Shown piece after piece: positions 35,840-44,218 of a stretch of 64,000 nt of DNA. The DNA is taken from contig JBEKSY010000012.1 of assembly GCA_049516595.1 (NCBI GenBank), positions 16,335 through 80,334 of the forward strand, in the 5' to 3' direction. Below the pieces are notes generated by a model that worked only from the letters and a program-made list of their open reading frames with translations, was not told the origin of the DNA and made no database searches. Source of the DNA: JBEKHT01 sp049516595 (GTDB taxonomy: Bacteria > Chloroflexota > Anaerolineae > Anaerolineales > RBG-16-64-43). Positions within the stretch are counted from its first letter, which is position 1, and the number at the start of each line of letters is the position of its first letter. The position numbers and the translations under genes were made by a program.

Positions 35840-36457
35840 TCAGTTGCCGTGAGCTGGAGCGGGCTGTGCCTTACTGGGGATCCGTGCCGGTTCCTTGGCC
35901 GTGGCGGTTCCCGTCGTCCACCAGGGGGTCCCGATGAACCGGATGATGAAGTAGTCCGCGCCGAGGTATCCGGACACCTTCCACGCGGCGAGTAGGAGGA
36001 GACCCAGCACCAGAAGGAGAGCATTAGTGCTGGCGGTCCCAGCCATGATGTAGTTCCAGTTCATGAACGCGCCGAAGAAGCCAGAGATGCCCGTGAAAAC
36101 TCCCAGGATCAATGCGACGCCAACCAGGACTTCCCCCACCGTAACCACTTTGGCAAACCACGTGTAGGCCTGGGTGTTGATCAGCATCTGAATGAAGGTG
36201 CGGTACCAGGCGAAGGCGATGGGAGCCCGGCCGTTAGCAGGGACTGCCGCCGCAGCCACTAAGAATCCCTTCAGGGCAGCGCCGGTCTGCATCCAGGCTG
36301 GATTGCCGATCTTTTCAATGCCTGCGCTCAGCCACTGGTAGCCCACCCAAATGCGGACCGGAAGCCAGAGCCAAGCCGCCCGGGTGTCATTGAATAGCTT
36401 CGAAATCAGGGGTGGATCCTGGATCAGTTCACCTTTGCGCGAAATTGCCGTTGCCAT
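35840..36457 (-). CDS. DoxX family membrane protein
   Basis: 205 residues with about four transmembrane segments. LPVRIWVGYQWLSAGIEKIGNP is the typical DoxX first segment, followed by GEVLVGVALILGVFTGISGF and an NWNYIMAGTASTNALLLVLG stretch. Some relatives take part in thiosulfate or quinone chemistry, but the family is broad and no substrate can be assigned. The ATG at 36457 has GGAGG 5 bases upstream. Confidence 0.85.
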   Translation of the reverse strand: MATAISRKGELIQDPPLISKLFNDTRAAWLWLPVRIWVGYQWLSAGIEKIGNPAWMQTGAALKGFLVAAAAVPANGRAPIAFAWYRTFIQMLINTQAYTWFAKVVTVGEVLVGVALILGVFTGISGFFGAFMNWNYIMAGTASTNALLLVLGLLLLAAWKVSGYLGADYFIIRFIGTPWWTTGTATAKEPARIPSKAQPAPAHGN

Positions 36458-36864
36458 CTTTTCCTCCCGTCTGACCAACTCTAGTGGATTTCTTTGACCT
36501 AATTTCACCCATAGATTACAACCTGAATACTCGAAAGGGCAGGGGCGTTCAACCCACTCTGGCTAGGTGCGGTTGTACCTGGTTAGGCGGGAGAAGGTCA
36601 GGGAAGGGAAGAAAGGGCAGCTGTTTGGAGGATTGCGGTGGGTCAATTTCGCATAGACACAATGCGATCATGCTCCTGAGCAGGAAGATCTCGAACATTT
36701 CATAGTCTATGCGAAATGAGGGGAGAAACCTGATCCCATTCGGCCCTGAACAAGGCTTGCCGGGCGAGGAAGCATTGCTAGATTGCGGTCAAAGGTCTCG
36801 GGGCGTGTGGGTCCTTTGTCGGTCAGGGAGAAATGAGGGGTTGTGACTCTAGAGGATCCGTCGT
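36458..36864. other. Intergenic region with inverted repeat
   Basis: About 400 bases without a credible gene, comparatively AT-rich for this window. It contains the 13-bp inverted repeat at 36647-36717, and the upstream part should hold the DoxX promoter. Confidence 0.55.
36647..36717. repeat. 13-bp inverted repeat with 45-nt spacer
   Basis: ATTTCGCATAGAC at 36647-36659 and its exact complement at 36705-36717. It could be paired operator half-sites or a remnant of a small mobile element; no U-run follows. Confidence 0.6.
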
Positions 36865-37833
36865 TCAGCGGGCCACGAGTTGGGACCCGTAGGCCCAAAG
36901 AGCAGGGATTCCACCCGTGTGCCAAAACAAGACCCTTTGGCCAGGTTCCACCTCGCCCTGTCGGATCATCTGAAGCAAGCCTCCCGCGGCGCGACCAGTG
37001 TAGACCGGATCGAGGAGGATCCCTTCTGTGCGAGCGAATAGACGGATGGCCTCGTGTTCAGGCTCTCCCATCACCCCGTACCCTCCTCCTGTGAATCGAT
37101 CATCCGCAATGATGTCCGGCGGTGCGAACGTGAGAGCCAAGTCCAACGTCCTGGCCGTATCATTGGCCAAGTTTGCTACCCGCGTGGCCAGAGCCGCCTG
37201 GGTCTGATCGACGCTCACCCCGTGGATCAGCCCCTGAAATCCAAATGCGCGTGCGCCCACGGCCATGCCCGCCTGGGTTCCGCCGGACGACGAGGCCAAC
37301 ACGATAAGGTCCACCGGGACCTTCTGCTCCAGGAACTCCCGCATGGCCGCGACGTAGGCACTGACTCCGAGGGGGTTAGATCCCCCATAGGGAATGAGGT
37401 AAGGTCGGTGGTGAGAGGCGAATTCGCTTTCGAAAGCTCGCTGCAAAGCCAGATCCCGCGGCTCCTCGCCGGCCCAGACGATCTGAGCGCCCAGGAGATC
37501 ATCCAACAGAAGATTCCCGCTGTCCGTCGCACGCGGCTTCCCGGGCAACACCAGAACGCACCGCAGGCCTGCCCGGGCGGCTGCGGCGGCAGTCTGGCGA
37601 CAGTGATTCGAGTGAGGTGCACCGGTCGTCAGCAGGGTGTCCGCGTTTCCGGACAGGGCGTCCGCCAGAAGAAACTCGAGTTTGCGGGTCTTGTTGCCAC
37701 CCAGGGCCAGCCCCGTCTGGTCATCTCGCTTGATCAGAATCGTGGTTCCCAGTTCTTTGGAGAGGCGTGGCAATTCCTCGACGGGGGTAGGTAATTGGGC
37801 CAAGTGCAGGCGAGGCAGAGCGTCGAGTTTCAT
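36865..37833 (-). CDS. PLP-dependent D-cysteine desulfhydrase / ACC deaminase family enzyme
   Basis: 322 residues, fold-type II PLP enzyme. KRDDQTGLALGGNKTRKLEFLL carries the PLP Lys; TTGAPHSNHCRQTAAAAARAG follows, then SSSGGTQAGMAVG (phosphate cup) and a GYGVMGEPEHEAI segment. Members break D-cysteine to pyruvate, sulfide and ammonia, or open aminocyclopropane carboxylate; I favour D-cysteine desulfhydrase because of overall similarity to DcyD. The ATG at 37833 has GGAG 8 bases upstream. It follows the FemAB-like gene by 67 bp. Confidence 0.85.
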   Translation of the reverse strand: MKLDALPRLHLAQLPTPVEELPRLSKELGTTILIKRDDQTGLALGGNKTRKLEFLLADALSGNADTLLTTGAPHSNHCRQTAAAAARAGLRCVLVLPGKPRATDSGNLLLDDLLGAQIVWAGEEPRDLALQRAFESEFASHHRPYLIPYGGSNPLGVSAYVAAMREFLEQKVPVDLIVLASSSGGTQAGMAVGARAFGFQGLIHGVSVDQTQAALATRVANLANDTARTLDLALTFAPPDIIADDRFTGGGYGVMGEPEHEAIRLFARTEGILLDPVYTGRAAGGLLQMIRQGEVEPGQRVLFWHTGGIPALWAYGSQLVAR

Positions 37834-37900
37834 CGTCGGATCTCCGGGGGTCAGGAGGATGGAACGGCTGTGGCGCAGGGCAGATGCCGGAGGGATCGCG

Positions 37901-39016
37901 TCATTTAACCACGGCACGGACCCGTCGGCGCGCGCCGGTGCGCATCACCGCGAGAATTCTCGGGAGCAGAACGTGATAGGCGCGATAGAGATGAGGCCGT
38001 GCCGTGGTGTCCCAGGCCCCAAGGTGACGCACCAGGGTACCGCCAAACCCCTGCTTGAAGCTGTACACTCCCCAAAGCTTGTCCTGCGGGGTGAATTCAT
38101 CAGGGGCTCCCCACAGGTCGTAGGTATGGCATCCCTGAGACTTGGCCCAGCGAATTGCCTCCCATTGAAGAAGGTGATTGGGCATTCTGTCGCGGTGCCT
38201 GTCCTTGGACATCCCGTACACATACCAAGCCCTGGAGGCGAAGCAGAAGAGGATCAGAGCGGCAACGGGTTCGCCTTCGACCTCGGCCAGCAAAGCGTGG
38301 CCAAGTCCCGCCTGCAGGAAAAGCCCCCAGGCCATGCGGTAGTACTCGCTGTCCCGAATCACAAAGCCGTCTCTGGCCGAGGTCTCCGCATACATCTGGT
38401 AGAGCATGGGATGCTCCTCCGCAGAGGCGCTCCGGATGCGGACGCCCTTCTTTTCGGCCAGCCTCACGTTGTAGCGTGTCTTCTGCTTCATGGCGGAAAG
38501 GAGCTCAGCTTCGGTGCGGCGCAGGTCCAGTTCGAAGGTGTTGCGAAATTGGACTTGCTCGGCCGAGTACCGCCAGCCCCGGGCCTTCAGCACCCCTTGA
38601 AGGACCCCTGCGAGGGGGTCTTCCGCCACATCGGCGCTCCCCGGAAGGCCCCATCCCTCGACCACATCGGGGTCAATTTTCACCTGGATCGCTTGGCTTT
38701 CGCGTGCCAAGGCCTCTAGCTCGGCCAGGACGACGGATCGCAGGGCCTCGTCTCGCCAGGCAAGCAGGGGGCCCTTGGGCACATAGACAACCTTGACTCG
38801 GATGGGCCCGGCATGCGCTTCCCGTTCCAGAACCTGTGCAGCCGCCCGGGGGGCATGCGCGCCCTCGAGCTCTTCCCAAAGAACCCGGCGTGCCTTCCAG
38901 CCATGGGCGTTCTTGAATTCGCCCCACCGCCAGGACTGGAGGAAATGTGCCCCGGGTAGGCTTGCGACGGCCTGGTCCCAGGCTCCCGGCTCAAATACTT
39001 CTCGGCGGCCAATCAT
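37901..39016 (-). CDS. FemAB-like peptidoglycan/peptide aminoacyltransferase, copy 1
   Basis: 371 residues of two GNAT-like halves: FLQSWRWGEFKNAHGWKARRV, PKGPLLAW, MKQKTRYNVRLAEKKGVRI, YGMSKDRHRDRMPNHLLQWEAI and the final DLWGAPDE with GVYSFKQGFGG are characteristic of FemABX/lipid II bridge enzymes. They add amino acids from aminoacyl-tRNA to the stem peptide. The ATG overlaps the stop of copy 2 (ATGA), so the two are co-translated. Confidence 0.9.
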   Translation of the reverse strand: MIGRREVFEPGAWDQAVASLPGAHFLQSWRWGEFKNAHGWKARRVLWEELEGAHAPRAAAQVLEREAHAGPIRVKVVYVPKGPLLAWRDEALRSVVLAELEALARESQAIQVKIDPDVVEGWGLPGSADVAEDPLAGVLQGVLKARGWRYSAEQVQFRNTFELDLRRTEAELLSAMKQKTRYNVRLAEKKGVRIRSASAEEHPMLYQMYAETSARDGFVIRDSEYYRMAWGLFLQAGLGHALLAEVEGEPVAALILFCFASRAWYVYGMSKDRHRDRMPNHLLQWEAIRWAKSQGCHTYDLWGAPDEFTPQDKLWGVYSFKQGFGGTLVRHLGAWDTTARPHLYRAYHVLLPRILAVMRTGARRRVRAVVK

Positions 39017-40011
39017 GCCAGCGGCTCTTGGCGCTGGGTCATGACTGCCGCGTACAAGGCGTACAAAGGCCAGAAATACACCCGATCCCAGGCTCCCATG
39101 GTCCGGTGGAGAGTGCCTCCAAACCCGCGCTTAAACCGATATACCCCCCACAGGTCGCGTTCCTTCTCAAGAAACCTCCGTTCCAAATCCACCTCCTCAA
39201 AGTCCGGAACTCCCCAAAGGTCATACTGATTGCATCCCTGAGCCTTGGCCCAACTCATCGCCTGCCATTGGAGCAGGTAGGCCGGCATCTTCTCGCGGTG
39301 CTGGTCGGAGGAAGCTCCATAGAGATACCAGGCTCGTGCGCCCTGGCGAAAGGCCATGAGTCCGCCCACGAGCTGCCGCTCGACATAGGCGAGGAACAGC
39401 TCGGCCCGGCCGCTTGGGGCGAAGAGTTCGAGGGCCCGGCGGTAATAAGGCTCCGCGTGGGAGGCAAACCCGTCCCTTTGGGAGGTGACCCTCATTAGAT
39501 TCCAAAAAGATCGGACGTCCTGCGAGCGCTCGATCAAAACGCCATGGCGCTGAGCGAGATGGATGTTGTATCGGGTTTTCTGCTTCATTCGGCTCAGGAT
39601 CTCCTCTTCTGAGCCGCACAAGCTGACCAGGATCGAGCGAGGTGGTTGCACTGTGTGGGAGCTGCGCCGGAACCCGAGCCCTCTCAAACCAGCCTGCAGG
39701 CCGGGGACTTCCGCCACGTCAGGCTCGATCTTGAGCGCGAACGCATGCCGCCGCCTGCAGAGCGCGTCGAGCTCGGGCAGCAGACGCTCCAGGCCTCCCA
39801 GGGTGGGCGGAACTGGTCCCAGGGGAAGGTAAGCGAGGCTAAGGCCGAAAGGGAGAGGCCTGAAAAGAACCTGGGCGCCATCGTCATCGCGAAGCGCCCA
39901 ATCGGTTTTCCAGCCAAATGAAGATTTTAGTTGCCCCCATTCCGGAGTTTGGAGGAGATGGGCCTCCGGATGGTGGGCGATGAAGCGTTCCCAGGCGGCC
40001 GAATCGGGCAC
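39013..40011 (-). CDS. FemAB-like aminoacyltransferase, copy 2
   Basis: 332 residues, a paralogue of copy 1 with LLQTPEWGQLKSSFGWKTDW, LGPVPPTLGG, MKQKTRYNIHLAQRHGV, YGASSDQHREKMPAYLLQWQAM and DLWGVPDF. Tandem Fem genes usually add successive residues of an interpeptide bridge. The start is a GTG at 40011 with no ribosome site. A perfect -10 hexamer lies 6 bases upstream, so the message may be leaderless. Confidence 0.9.
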   Translation of the reverse strand: MPDSAAWERFIAHHPEAHLLQTPEWGQLKSSFGWKTDWALRDDDGAQVLFRPLPFGLSLAYLPLGPVPPTLGGLERLLPELDALCRRRHAFALKIEPDVAEVPGLQAGLRGLGFRRSSHTVQPPRSILVSLCGSEEEILSRMKQKTRYNIHLAQRHGVLIERSQDVRSFWNLMRVTSQRDGFASHAEPYYRRALELFAPSGRAELFLAYVERQLVGGLMAFRQGARAWYLYGASSDQHREKMPAYLLQWQAMSWAKAQGCNQYDLWGVPDFEEVDLERRFLEKERDLWGVYRFKRGFGGTLHRTMGAWDRVYFWPLYALYAAVMTQRQEPLA

Positions 40012-40017
40012 GCCGGG

Positions 40018-40023
40018 ATTATA
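40018..40023 (-). promoter_or_regulatory. TATAAT -10 element just before the FemAB copy 2 start
   Basis: A perfect TATAAT on the minus strand, 6 bases before the GTG at 40011. Transcription would begin at or beside the start codon. The -35 is weak. Confidence 0.5.
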
Positions 40024-40036
40024 CAGCCAGTCTCCT

Positions 40037-40867
40037 CTAGTGAACTTGATTAAAGTTCACGACCAGCAGGTTGTGGGCGCAGTCCGCAAATGTCGTCAGG
40101 CTGACCTGATCGGAGATCGGCATCCCCGAGGCATCGTGCACCTGAACCCAAAGGGTCCCCTGCGAGGCCACGGGCGTGGTGCCCAAGACGAATTCATAAC
40201 CGCCGGATCCGTAGGAAGTCGCACTTCCCGTAATGGCATCCGTGTTGAAGGTTTTCGAGCCCCATTTCCCCTGAAGGTGAATCACTAGTCCTGTGATCGG
40301 TGCCCCGTTGTTGGGCCCGAACACCTGCCCAGCCACCCCAGCCCATGAGCACCCACGGGGGTCCGAAGCCTGGGTTGCTAGCACACCGCTCGATGAGAGC
40401 GCGAGCGGGTAGGGGGCCAACGTGGGCGTGAAAGTGATGGTGGGAGTTGCCGTGGGTAGCCCGGTGGCCGTGGCCGTCGGAGGAACCGTGGCCGTGCTGG
40501 TTGGAATGATTGTGGGGGTCGCGCTCACCGCCACCACCGGTGTCTGCGTGGGAGGCAAGGTCCCAGGCGGGAGAGTTGCGGTGCTTGTCAGGGTGGCCAT
40601 GGGTGCGGAGGTCGGGGTAGGGGTCCATGTCGGAGGGAGCACCAGCATGGAGGTGGCCGTGGCACTCGGCAAGGCCGCCGTTGGGGGCAGCGTCGCGGGC
40701 GGGAATGGGTTGAAGGGGAGATTTGGGTTGATGAAGAGCAGGGCGTACAAGGCAATCATCCCCACGGTGAATAGTACCATCAGCCCGCTGAGAGTATAGA
40801 GCGCCACACCTCCGCAACCTGGACCGGAACCAGTCGGGGTGCTTGCGTTGTCATCGGTCATGCTCAT
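40037..40867 (-). CDS. Membrane-anchored Thr/Pro-rich surface protein
   Basis: 276 residues: a short cytoplasmic tail, one transmembrane segment (LYTLSGLMVLFTVGMIALYALLF at about 23-45), a long Thr/Pro/Ala linker (about 55-150) and a C-terminal beta domain starting CSWAGVAGQVFGPNNGAPI. The latter looks like a carboxypeptidase-regulatory or SdrD-type fold. The linker is typical of cell-wall-spanning surface proteins in this lineage. An 8-bp inverted repeat (40040-40060) covers its last codons. Function unknown. Confidence 0.7.
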   Translation of the reverse strand: MSMTDDNASTPTGSGPGCGGVALYTLSGLMVLFTVGMIALYALLFINPNLPFNPFPPATLPPTAALPSATATSMLVLPPTWTPTPTSAPMATLTSTATLPPGTLPPTQTPVVAVSATPTIIPTSTATVPPTATATGLPTATPTITFTPTLAPYPLALSSSGVLATQASDPRGCSWAGVAGQVFGPNNGAPITGLVIHLQGKWGSKTFNTDAITGSATSYGSGGYEFVLGTTPVASQGTLWVQVHDASGMPISDQVSLTTFADCAHNLLVVNFNQVH

Positions 40868-40939
40868 TTCACCTTTCTGCCCTCAATGCGAGAGTGCCAA
40901 GCGATGGCCACCATCGTCCCCTTGCCGCTGCAGCGGGCC

Positions 40940-41902
40940 TCATGGTGCGACCAGGATAACCAAGTTCGCGGCCGAAACCTGCTTGCTCAGCCAGGCTTGG
41001 AGCGCCGCGGATCTCAAGGTTTGGAGGGCGCCCGGCGAGAGAGGCTGGGAAGACGAATGTTCCAGTGTCTCCACGATCGCGTATCCCATTTTCGTCTGAA
41101 TCACGGAACTGATCTGATTCACGTTCATCGAGAAGGCGGCCGCTTCCACCTCGGGAAGCGCCAAATAGCCGCGTGGAAACCAGCCCAAATCACCCCCGCT
41201 GGCTCTCGTGCTCACATCAATCGAATAGGCATAGGCGAGAGAAGGAAAATCGGCCCCCCCCTGCAACAGGCTCAGCAACTGCCCGGCTCGGGATGAGTCC
41301 GCAACCAGAATGTAGCGAGCATGGACTTGCTCGGCTGCTTCTGGAACCTGCCCGACCACCTTGTCCGTCATTTCCTGAATCAGGATCTGCCTCTGCAATT
41401 CCGTGGTGAATTCCTCGCGAGTGTAGCCCGCCTGCGCCAGCCAAGCGTCGAAGCCCCCCGGTCCTCCCCGCCCTTGAATGGCCGATTGGAGCGCCTGAGT
41501 GAGCTGCTCGGGAGATACTGTCAGGCCTGCCTTTTGCGCCGCCTGGGCCGTGACCCGCTCTTCGATCAACGATTGCAGCACAGTTTTTCTATAGTCCCCA
41601 ACGGTTGCAAGATCGGTGCCCGACTGTCTCTGGACCTGCTCGTAGCGGCTGACCTCGCGCTGGAACTCGGCCAGGGTGATCGGCTCGCCGTTCACGAGCG
41701 CAGCCAGCGGCTCGGGGCTGGCCGTCGGTGAAAGGGTGGGAGTTGACGTGGGTGGAGTGGGGACCGGAAACGGGTGCGGCAAGGCCAGGGAGCATCCCGC
41801 TAGGAGACACACGACCGCCACCCCGGGCACTCCGTTACGCAAGAGAGAGATGAGGGGGATCCGTACCGAACCGGCCGAAGGTCGATCCTGGGTTGAGTAC
41901 AA
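40940..41902 (-). CDS. PrsA/SurA-like peptidyl-prolyl isomerase lipoprotein
   Basis: About 320 residues. A hydrophobic signal ends in the lipobox LLAGC, followed by a Thr/Pro linker and a SurA N-domain (ALVNGEPITLAEFQREVSRYEQ). The parvulin domain includes VHARYILVADSSRAGQLLSLL, DFPSLAYAYSID, GGDLGWFPRG and YAIVETLEH. It should fold exported proteins outside the membrane. The start is a TTG at 41902 with GAGG about 10 bases upstream; a -10 TATAAT lies at 41930-41925. It is divergent from the TPR gene. Confidence 0.85.
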   Translation of the reverse strand: MYSTQDRPSAGSVRIPLISLLRNGVPGVAVVCLLAGCSLALPHPFPVPTPPTSTPTLSPTASPEPLAALVNGEPITLAEFQREVSRYEQVQRQSGTDLATVGDYRKTVLQSLIEERVTAQAAQKAGLTVSPEQLTQALQSAIQGRGGPGGFDAWLAQAGYTREEFTTELQRQILIQEMTDKVVGQVPEAAEQVHARYILVADSSRAGQLLSLLQGGADFPSLAYAYSIDVSTRASGGDLGWFPRGYLALPEVEAAAFSMNVNQISSVIQTKMGYAIVETLEHSSSQPLSPGALQTLRSAALQAWLSKQVSAANLVILVAP

Positions 41903-41924
41903 GACGCAGGAACCTCGCCGCGCG

Positions 41925-41932
41925 ATTATACT
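41925..41932. promoter_or_regulatory. Overlapping divergent -10 elements
   Basis: ATTATACT reads TATAAT on the minus strand (41930-41925, towards the foldase) and TATACT on the plus strand (41927-41932, towards the TPR gene). The two promoters would exclude each other. Neither -35 is strong. Confidence 0.45.
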
Positions 41933-41972
41933 GTAGCCCGATTCGCTCGCTCAGGGCCATCGGAGGCGGGCA

Positions 41973-43697
41973 ATGCCAGGGACAGACCTCTTCCAGCAGG
42001 CGCTGGAGGCTGCCCGATCAGGCAGGGCGCACCGCGCCAGGGAGCTACTTGCCAGGTTGATTCGGGGCGATCCGAAGAATCCTGAGTACTGGATTTGGAT
42101 GAGCTCCGTCGCAGCCGATCGCAAAGAGAAGGCGTTCTGTCTTGAGCAGGCACTTTCGCTCGACCCAGAAAACGAGCTCGTCAAACGCGGGCTAGTCATC
42201 CTGGGTTCAAAAAGTCCTGACCTCGCAACCCACTCCCAGGGACCCTCCAAGCTCGTTGCCCCAGCTCTGATTCCTTTGGCGCCGCAGGGAAAGAATCCTG
42301 AGGGGTGGTGGGCCCAGGGGCGGAGCCGGGTCAATCTAGGGATCGGGGCAATCAGCATGGTTCTGGTGGTTGCTCTGATCCTCGTCTTGGGATCGGTTGC
42401 TCTGGGGTGGGCTCAACGAATGTCCATGGGCCCTCCGAGTGCAACCAGGCCCCCGACCGTCTCTCTCACTCCCTCCCCAGCGTTTTCCCCGACGTTAAGG
42501 CTCGAGACGACGCCCTCGGCAAGCACTCCCCTGGCAGAATACCTGGGTGTCTCTACTACTCCTACTTCACTCTATCCGGCCACACCTCATCCGATTCTCG
42601 GAGCCTATTCCCTGGCAATGCAAGCCTACCAAGATGGAGAGTGGGACAGGGCGGAAACCTATTTCGAGCAGGCGCTGGAGGTCGATCCCAGTTCGCCTGA
42701 CATTCACTATTGGATGGGAGAGGCCTATCGCCGCTCGCAGCACCCCACAGAAGCCATGTCGGAGTTCGCGACCACGGTCAATCTCGGCGCCGGGTTCGCT
42801 CCATCCTACTTGGGGGTTGCGTATCTTGACTTGGCGGCGGGCAAGCCAAATGATGCTCTTGACCAGGCCGGCCGGGCGATCGAGCTTGACCCCAACTTCG
42901 CGGAGGCCTATCTCTTGCGGGCAGACCTGTTGGCACGAAAGGGCGATTCTCAGGGGGCCTTCGAGAATCTTCAAAGGGCTGTCCAGGTGGCTCCCCAAAA
43001 CGCTCTGGCTCTGGCGCTTCTGGGTGGGATGGAGGTAACGCAAGGAAACCTCGACGCGGCATGGAGGGATGCCACACGCTCACAGGCACTCGACCCGACC
43101 GAGCTGGAAAGTTATCTGGCTTTGGGAAGGGCTTATCTTGCCATGGGTCTTCCCAAAGAGGCCGTATCGCAACTCCTGGTCTACACAGTCTACGAGAGCG
43201 GTGACGCTGCGGGTTGGACGGATCTCGGGGACGCCCTTCTGGCCTCAAAAGACTTCGGATCTGCGGACGATGCCTTTGCGGCCGCCCTGCGTTTGGACAG
43301 CCATATCGCCGATGCCTGGATAGGGCGGAGTGAGGCCCTGGGGATGGAGGGAAGATTTGCCGAAGGAGCCGCCGTGGCCGCTCAGGCTGCCGCGCTGCTC
43401 CCCAATTCCACCCCGGTTCTGGCCCAATACGGGCGGGCGCTGATTTCAGCGGGGGAGGGGGAAGAGGCGGTCTCGGTCCTGACCGGTGCCATGGGGCAAG
43501 CATTGGCCCCCGAGGAGTTAGGGACATTGCTCTCGTTGCGTGCCGAGGCCTACAAACTTCTTGGGGATGCTCGGTTGGCCGAAGGTGATTGGAATGAGCT
43601 TGTCGGCCTCAGCGGTGCGCCAGAACATCTTCGCCTCGATGCCTATGACGAGCTGAGGGCGTTGGGGGTGGGGAGTCCTTCTCCAACCCCGCAGTGA
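41973..43697 (+). CDS. Membrane-spanning TPR protein
   Basis: 574 residues. A short N-terminal TPR-like pair in the cytoplasm (LFQQALEAARSGRAHRARELL) precedes one transmembrane segment (about 123-148), a Thr/Pro/Ser linker, then about eight extracytoplasmic TPR repeats (YSLAMQAYQDGEWDRAETYF, EAYRRSQHPTEAMSEFATTV and so on). It ends in PSPTPQ. TPR arrays bind partner proteins; the partner is unknown. GGAGG stands before the ATG. The tRNA cluster follows. Confidence 0.8.
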   Translation: MPGTDLFQQALEAARSGRAHRARELLARLIRGDPKNPEYWIWMSSVAADRKEKAFCLEQALSLDPENELVKRGLVILGSKSPDLATHSQGPSKLVAPALIPLAPQGKNPEGWWAQGRSRVNLGIGAISMVLVVALILVLGSVALGWAQRMSMGPPSATRPPTVSLTPSPAFSPTLRLETTPSASTPLAEYLGVSTTPTSLYPATPHPILGAYSLAMQAYQDGEWDRAETYFEQALEVDPSSPDIHYWMGEAYRRSQHPTEAMSEFATTVNLGAGFAPSYLGVAYLDLAAGKPNDALDQAGRAIELDPNFAEAYLLRADLLARKGDSQGAFENLQRAVQVAPQNALALALLGGMEVTQGNLDAAWRDATRSQALDPTELESYLALGRAYLAMGLPKEAVSQLLVYTVYESGDAAGWTDLGDALLASKDFGSADDAFAAALRLDSHIADAWIGRSEALGMEGRFAEGAAVAAQAAALLPNSTPVLAQYGRALISAGEGEEAVSVLTGAMGQALAPEELGTLLSLRAEAYKLLGDARLAEGDWNELVGLSGAPEHLRLDAYDELRALGVGSPSPTPQ

Positions 43698-43730
43698 GAA
43701 TCTTGAGTGCCCAATCCGCTGGCTTCCCGT

Positions 43731-43740
43731 ATGGTACAAT
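43731..43740 (+). promoter_or_regulatory. Extended -10 promoter of the tRNA cluster
   Basis: ATGGTACAAT: a TGn extended -10 joined to TACAAT (43735-43740), 37 bases before the first tRNA. No good -35 at the usual distance. Confidence 0.5.
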
Positions 43741-43777
43741 ATCGTGGCGCTCGGCGAGGGAGACCCACCTGCGCTTT

Positions 43778-43867
<90 letters not shown>

Positions 43868-43871
43868 TCCT

Positions 43872-43963
43872 GGGGAGGTGCCGGAGTGGTCGATCGGGGG
43901 CGCCTGCTAAGCGCTTGTAGGGCCTATAAAGCTCTACCCAGGGTTCGAATCCCTGCCTCCCCG
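43872..43963 (+). tRNA. tRNA-Ser (GCU)
   Basis: 92 nt, acceptor 43872-43878 with 43956-43962, anticodon loop CTGCTAA (GCU), long variable arm. The 3' CCA is not encoded. It begins 5 bases after the previous tRNA. Confidence 0.95.
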
Positions 43964-44037
43964 CTATCTAGCCGACCTTGGAGCTGGACGCTCCCAGGCC
44001 AAGGCAAGGGTCGCAGTTCGGAACGTCAAGTGAAGAT

Positions 44038-44113
44038 GCCCTCGTAGCTCAGTTTGGATTAGAGCACTTGCTTGCGGAGCAAGGGGTCGCGCGTTCGAGT
44101 CGCGCCGGGGGCG
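44038..44113 (+). tRNA. tRNA-Arg (GCG), integration target
   Basis: 76 nt. Acceptor 44038-44044 pairs with 44106-44112 (one G-U pair). The anticodon stem CTTGC/GCAAG encloses TTGCGGA, so the anticodon is GCG. The T arm is perfect. From 44068 on, the tRNA is part of the 49-bp direct repeat that recurs at 56858, so the gene was kept intact when the element integrated. CCA is not encoded. Confidence 0.92.
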
Positions 44114-44116
44114 CCT
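44068..44116 (+). repeat. attL: 49-bp direct repeat within tRNA-Arg
   Basis: Identical to 56858-56906. It covers the anticodon arm, T arm and 3' acceptor strand of tRNA-Arg plus 3 bases, the usual crossover location for tRNA-targeting tyrosine integrases. Confidence 0.93.
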
Positions 44117-44118
44117 GA

Positions 44119-44157
44119 GCCTGGAAGTCAGTGACCAAATCGGCCTGATTTCCAGGC
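44119..44157. repeat. 12-bp inverted repeat beside attL
   Basis: 44119-44130 and 44146-44157 are complementary with one mismatch. It may be an integrase arm site or act as a weak terminator for the tRNAs, whose original terminator was moved to 56914. Confidence 0.45.
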
Positions 44158-44218
44158 CAAACACTCTCACTGGAGGAGCCTCGTAGCCGCTGAAGGATTG
44201 GCGATAGGAGGGTCTTCC

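Noticed and set aside
40037..40799. Plus-strand Val/Gly-rich frame opposite the Thr/Pro-rich protein
   Set aside because: It is the antisense of the repetitive Thr/Pro codons; the minus-strand frame has a ribosome site and a sensible membrane-linker-domain layout.
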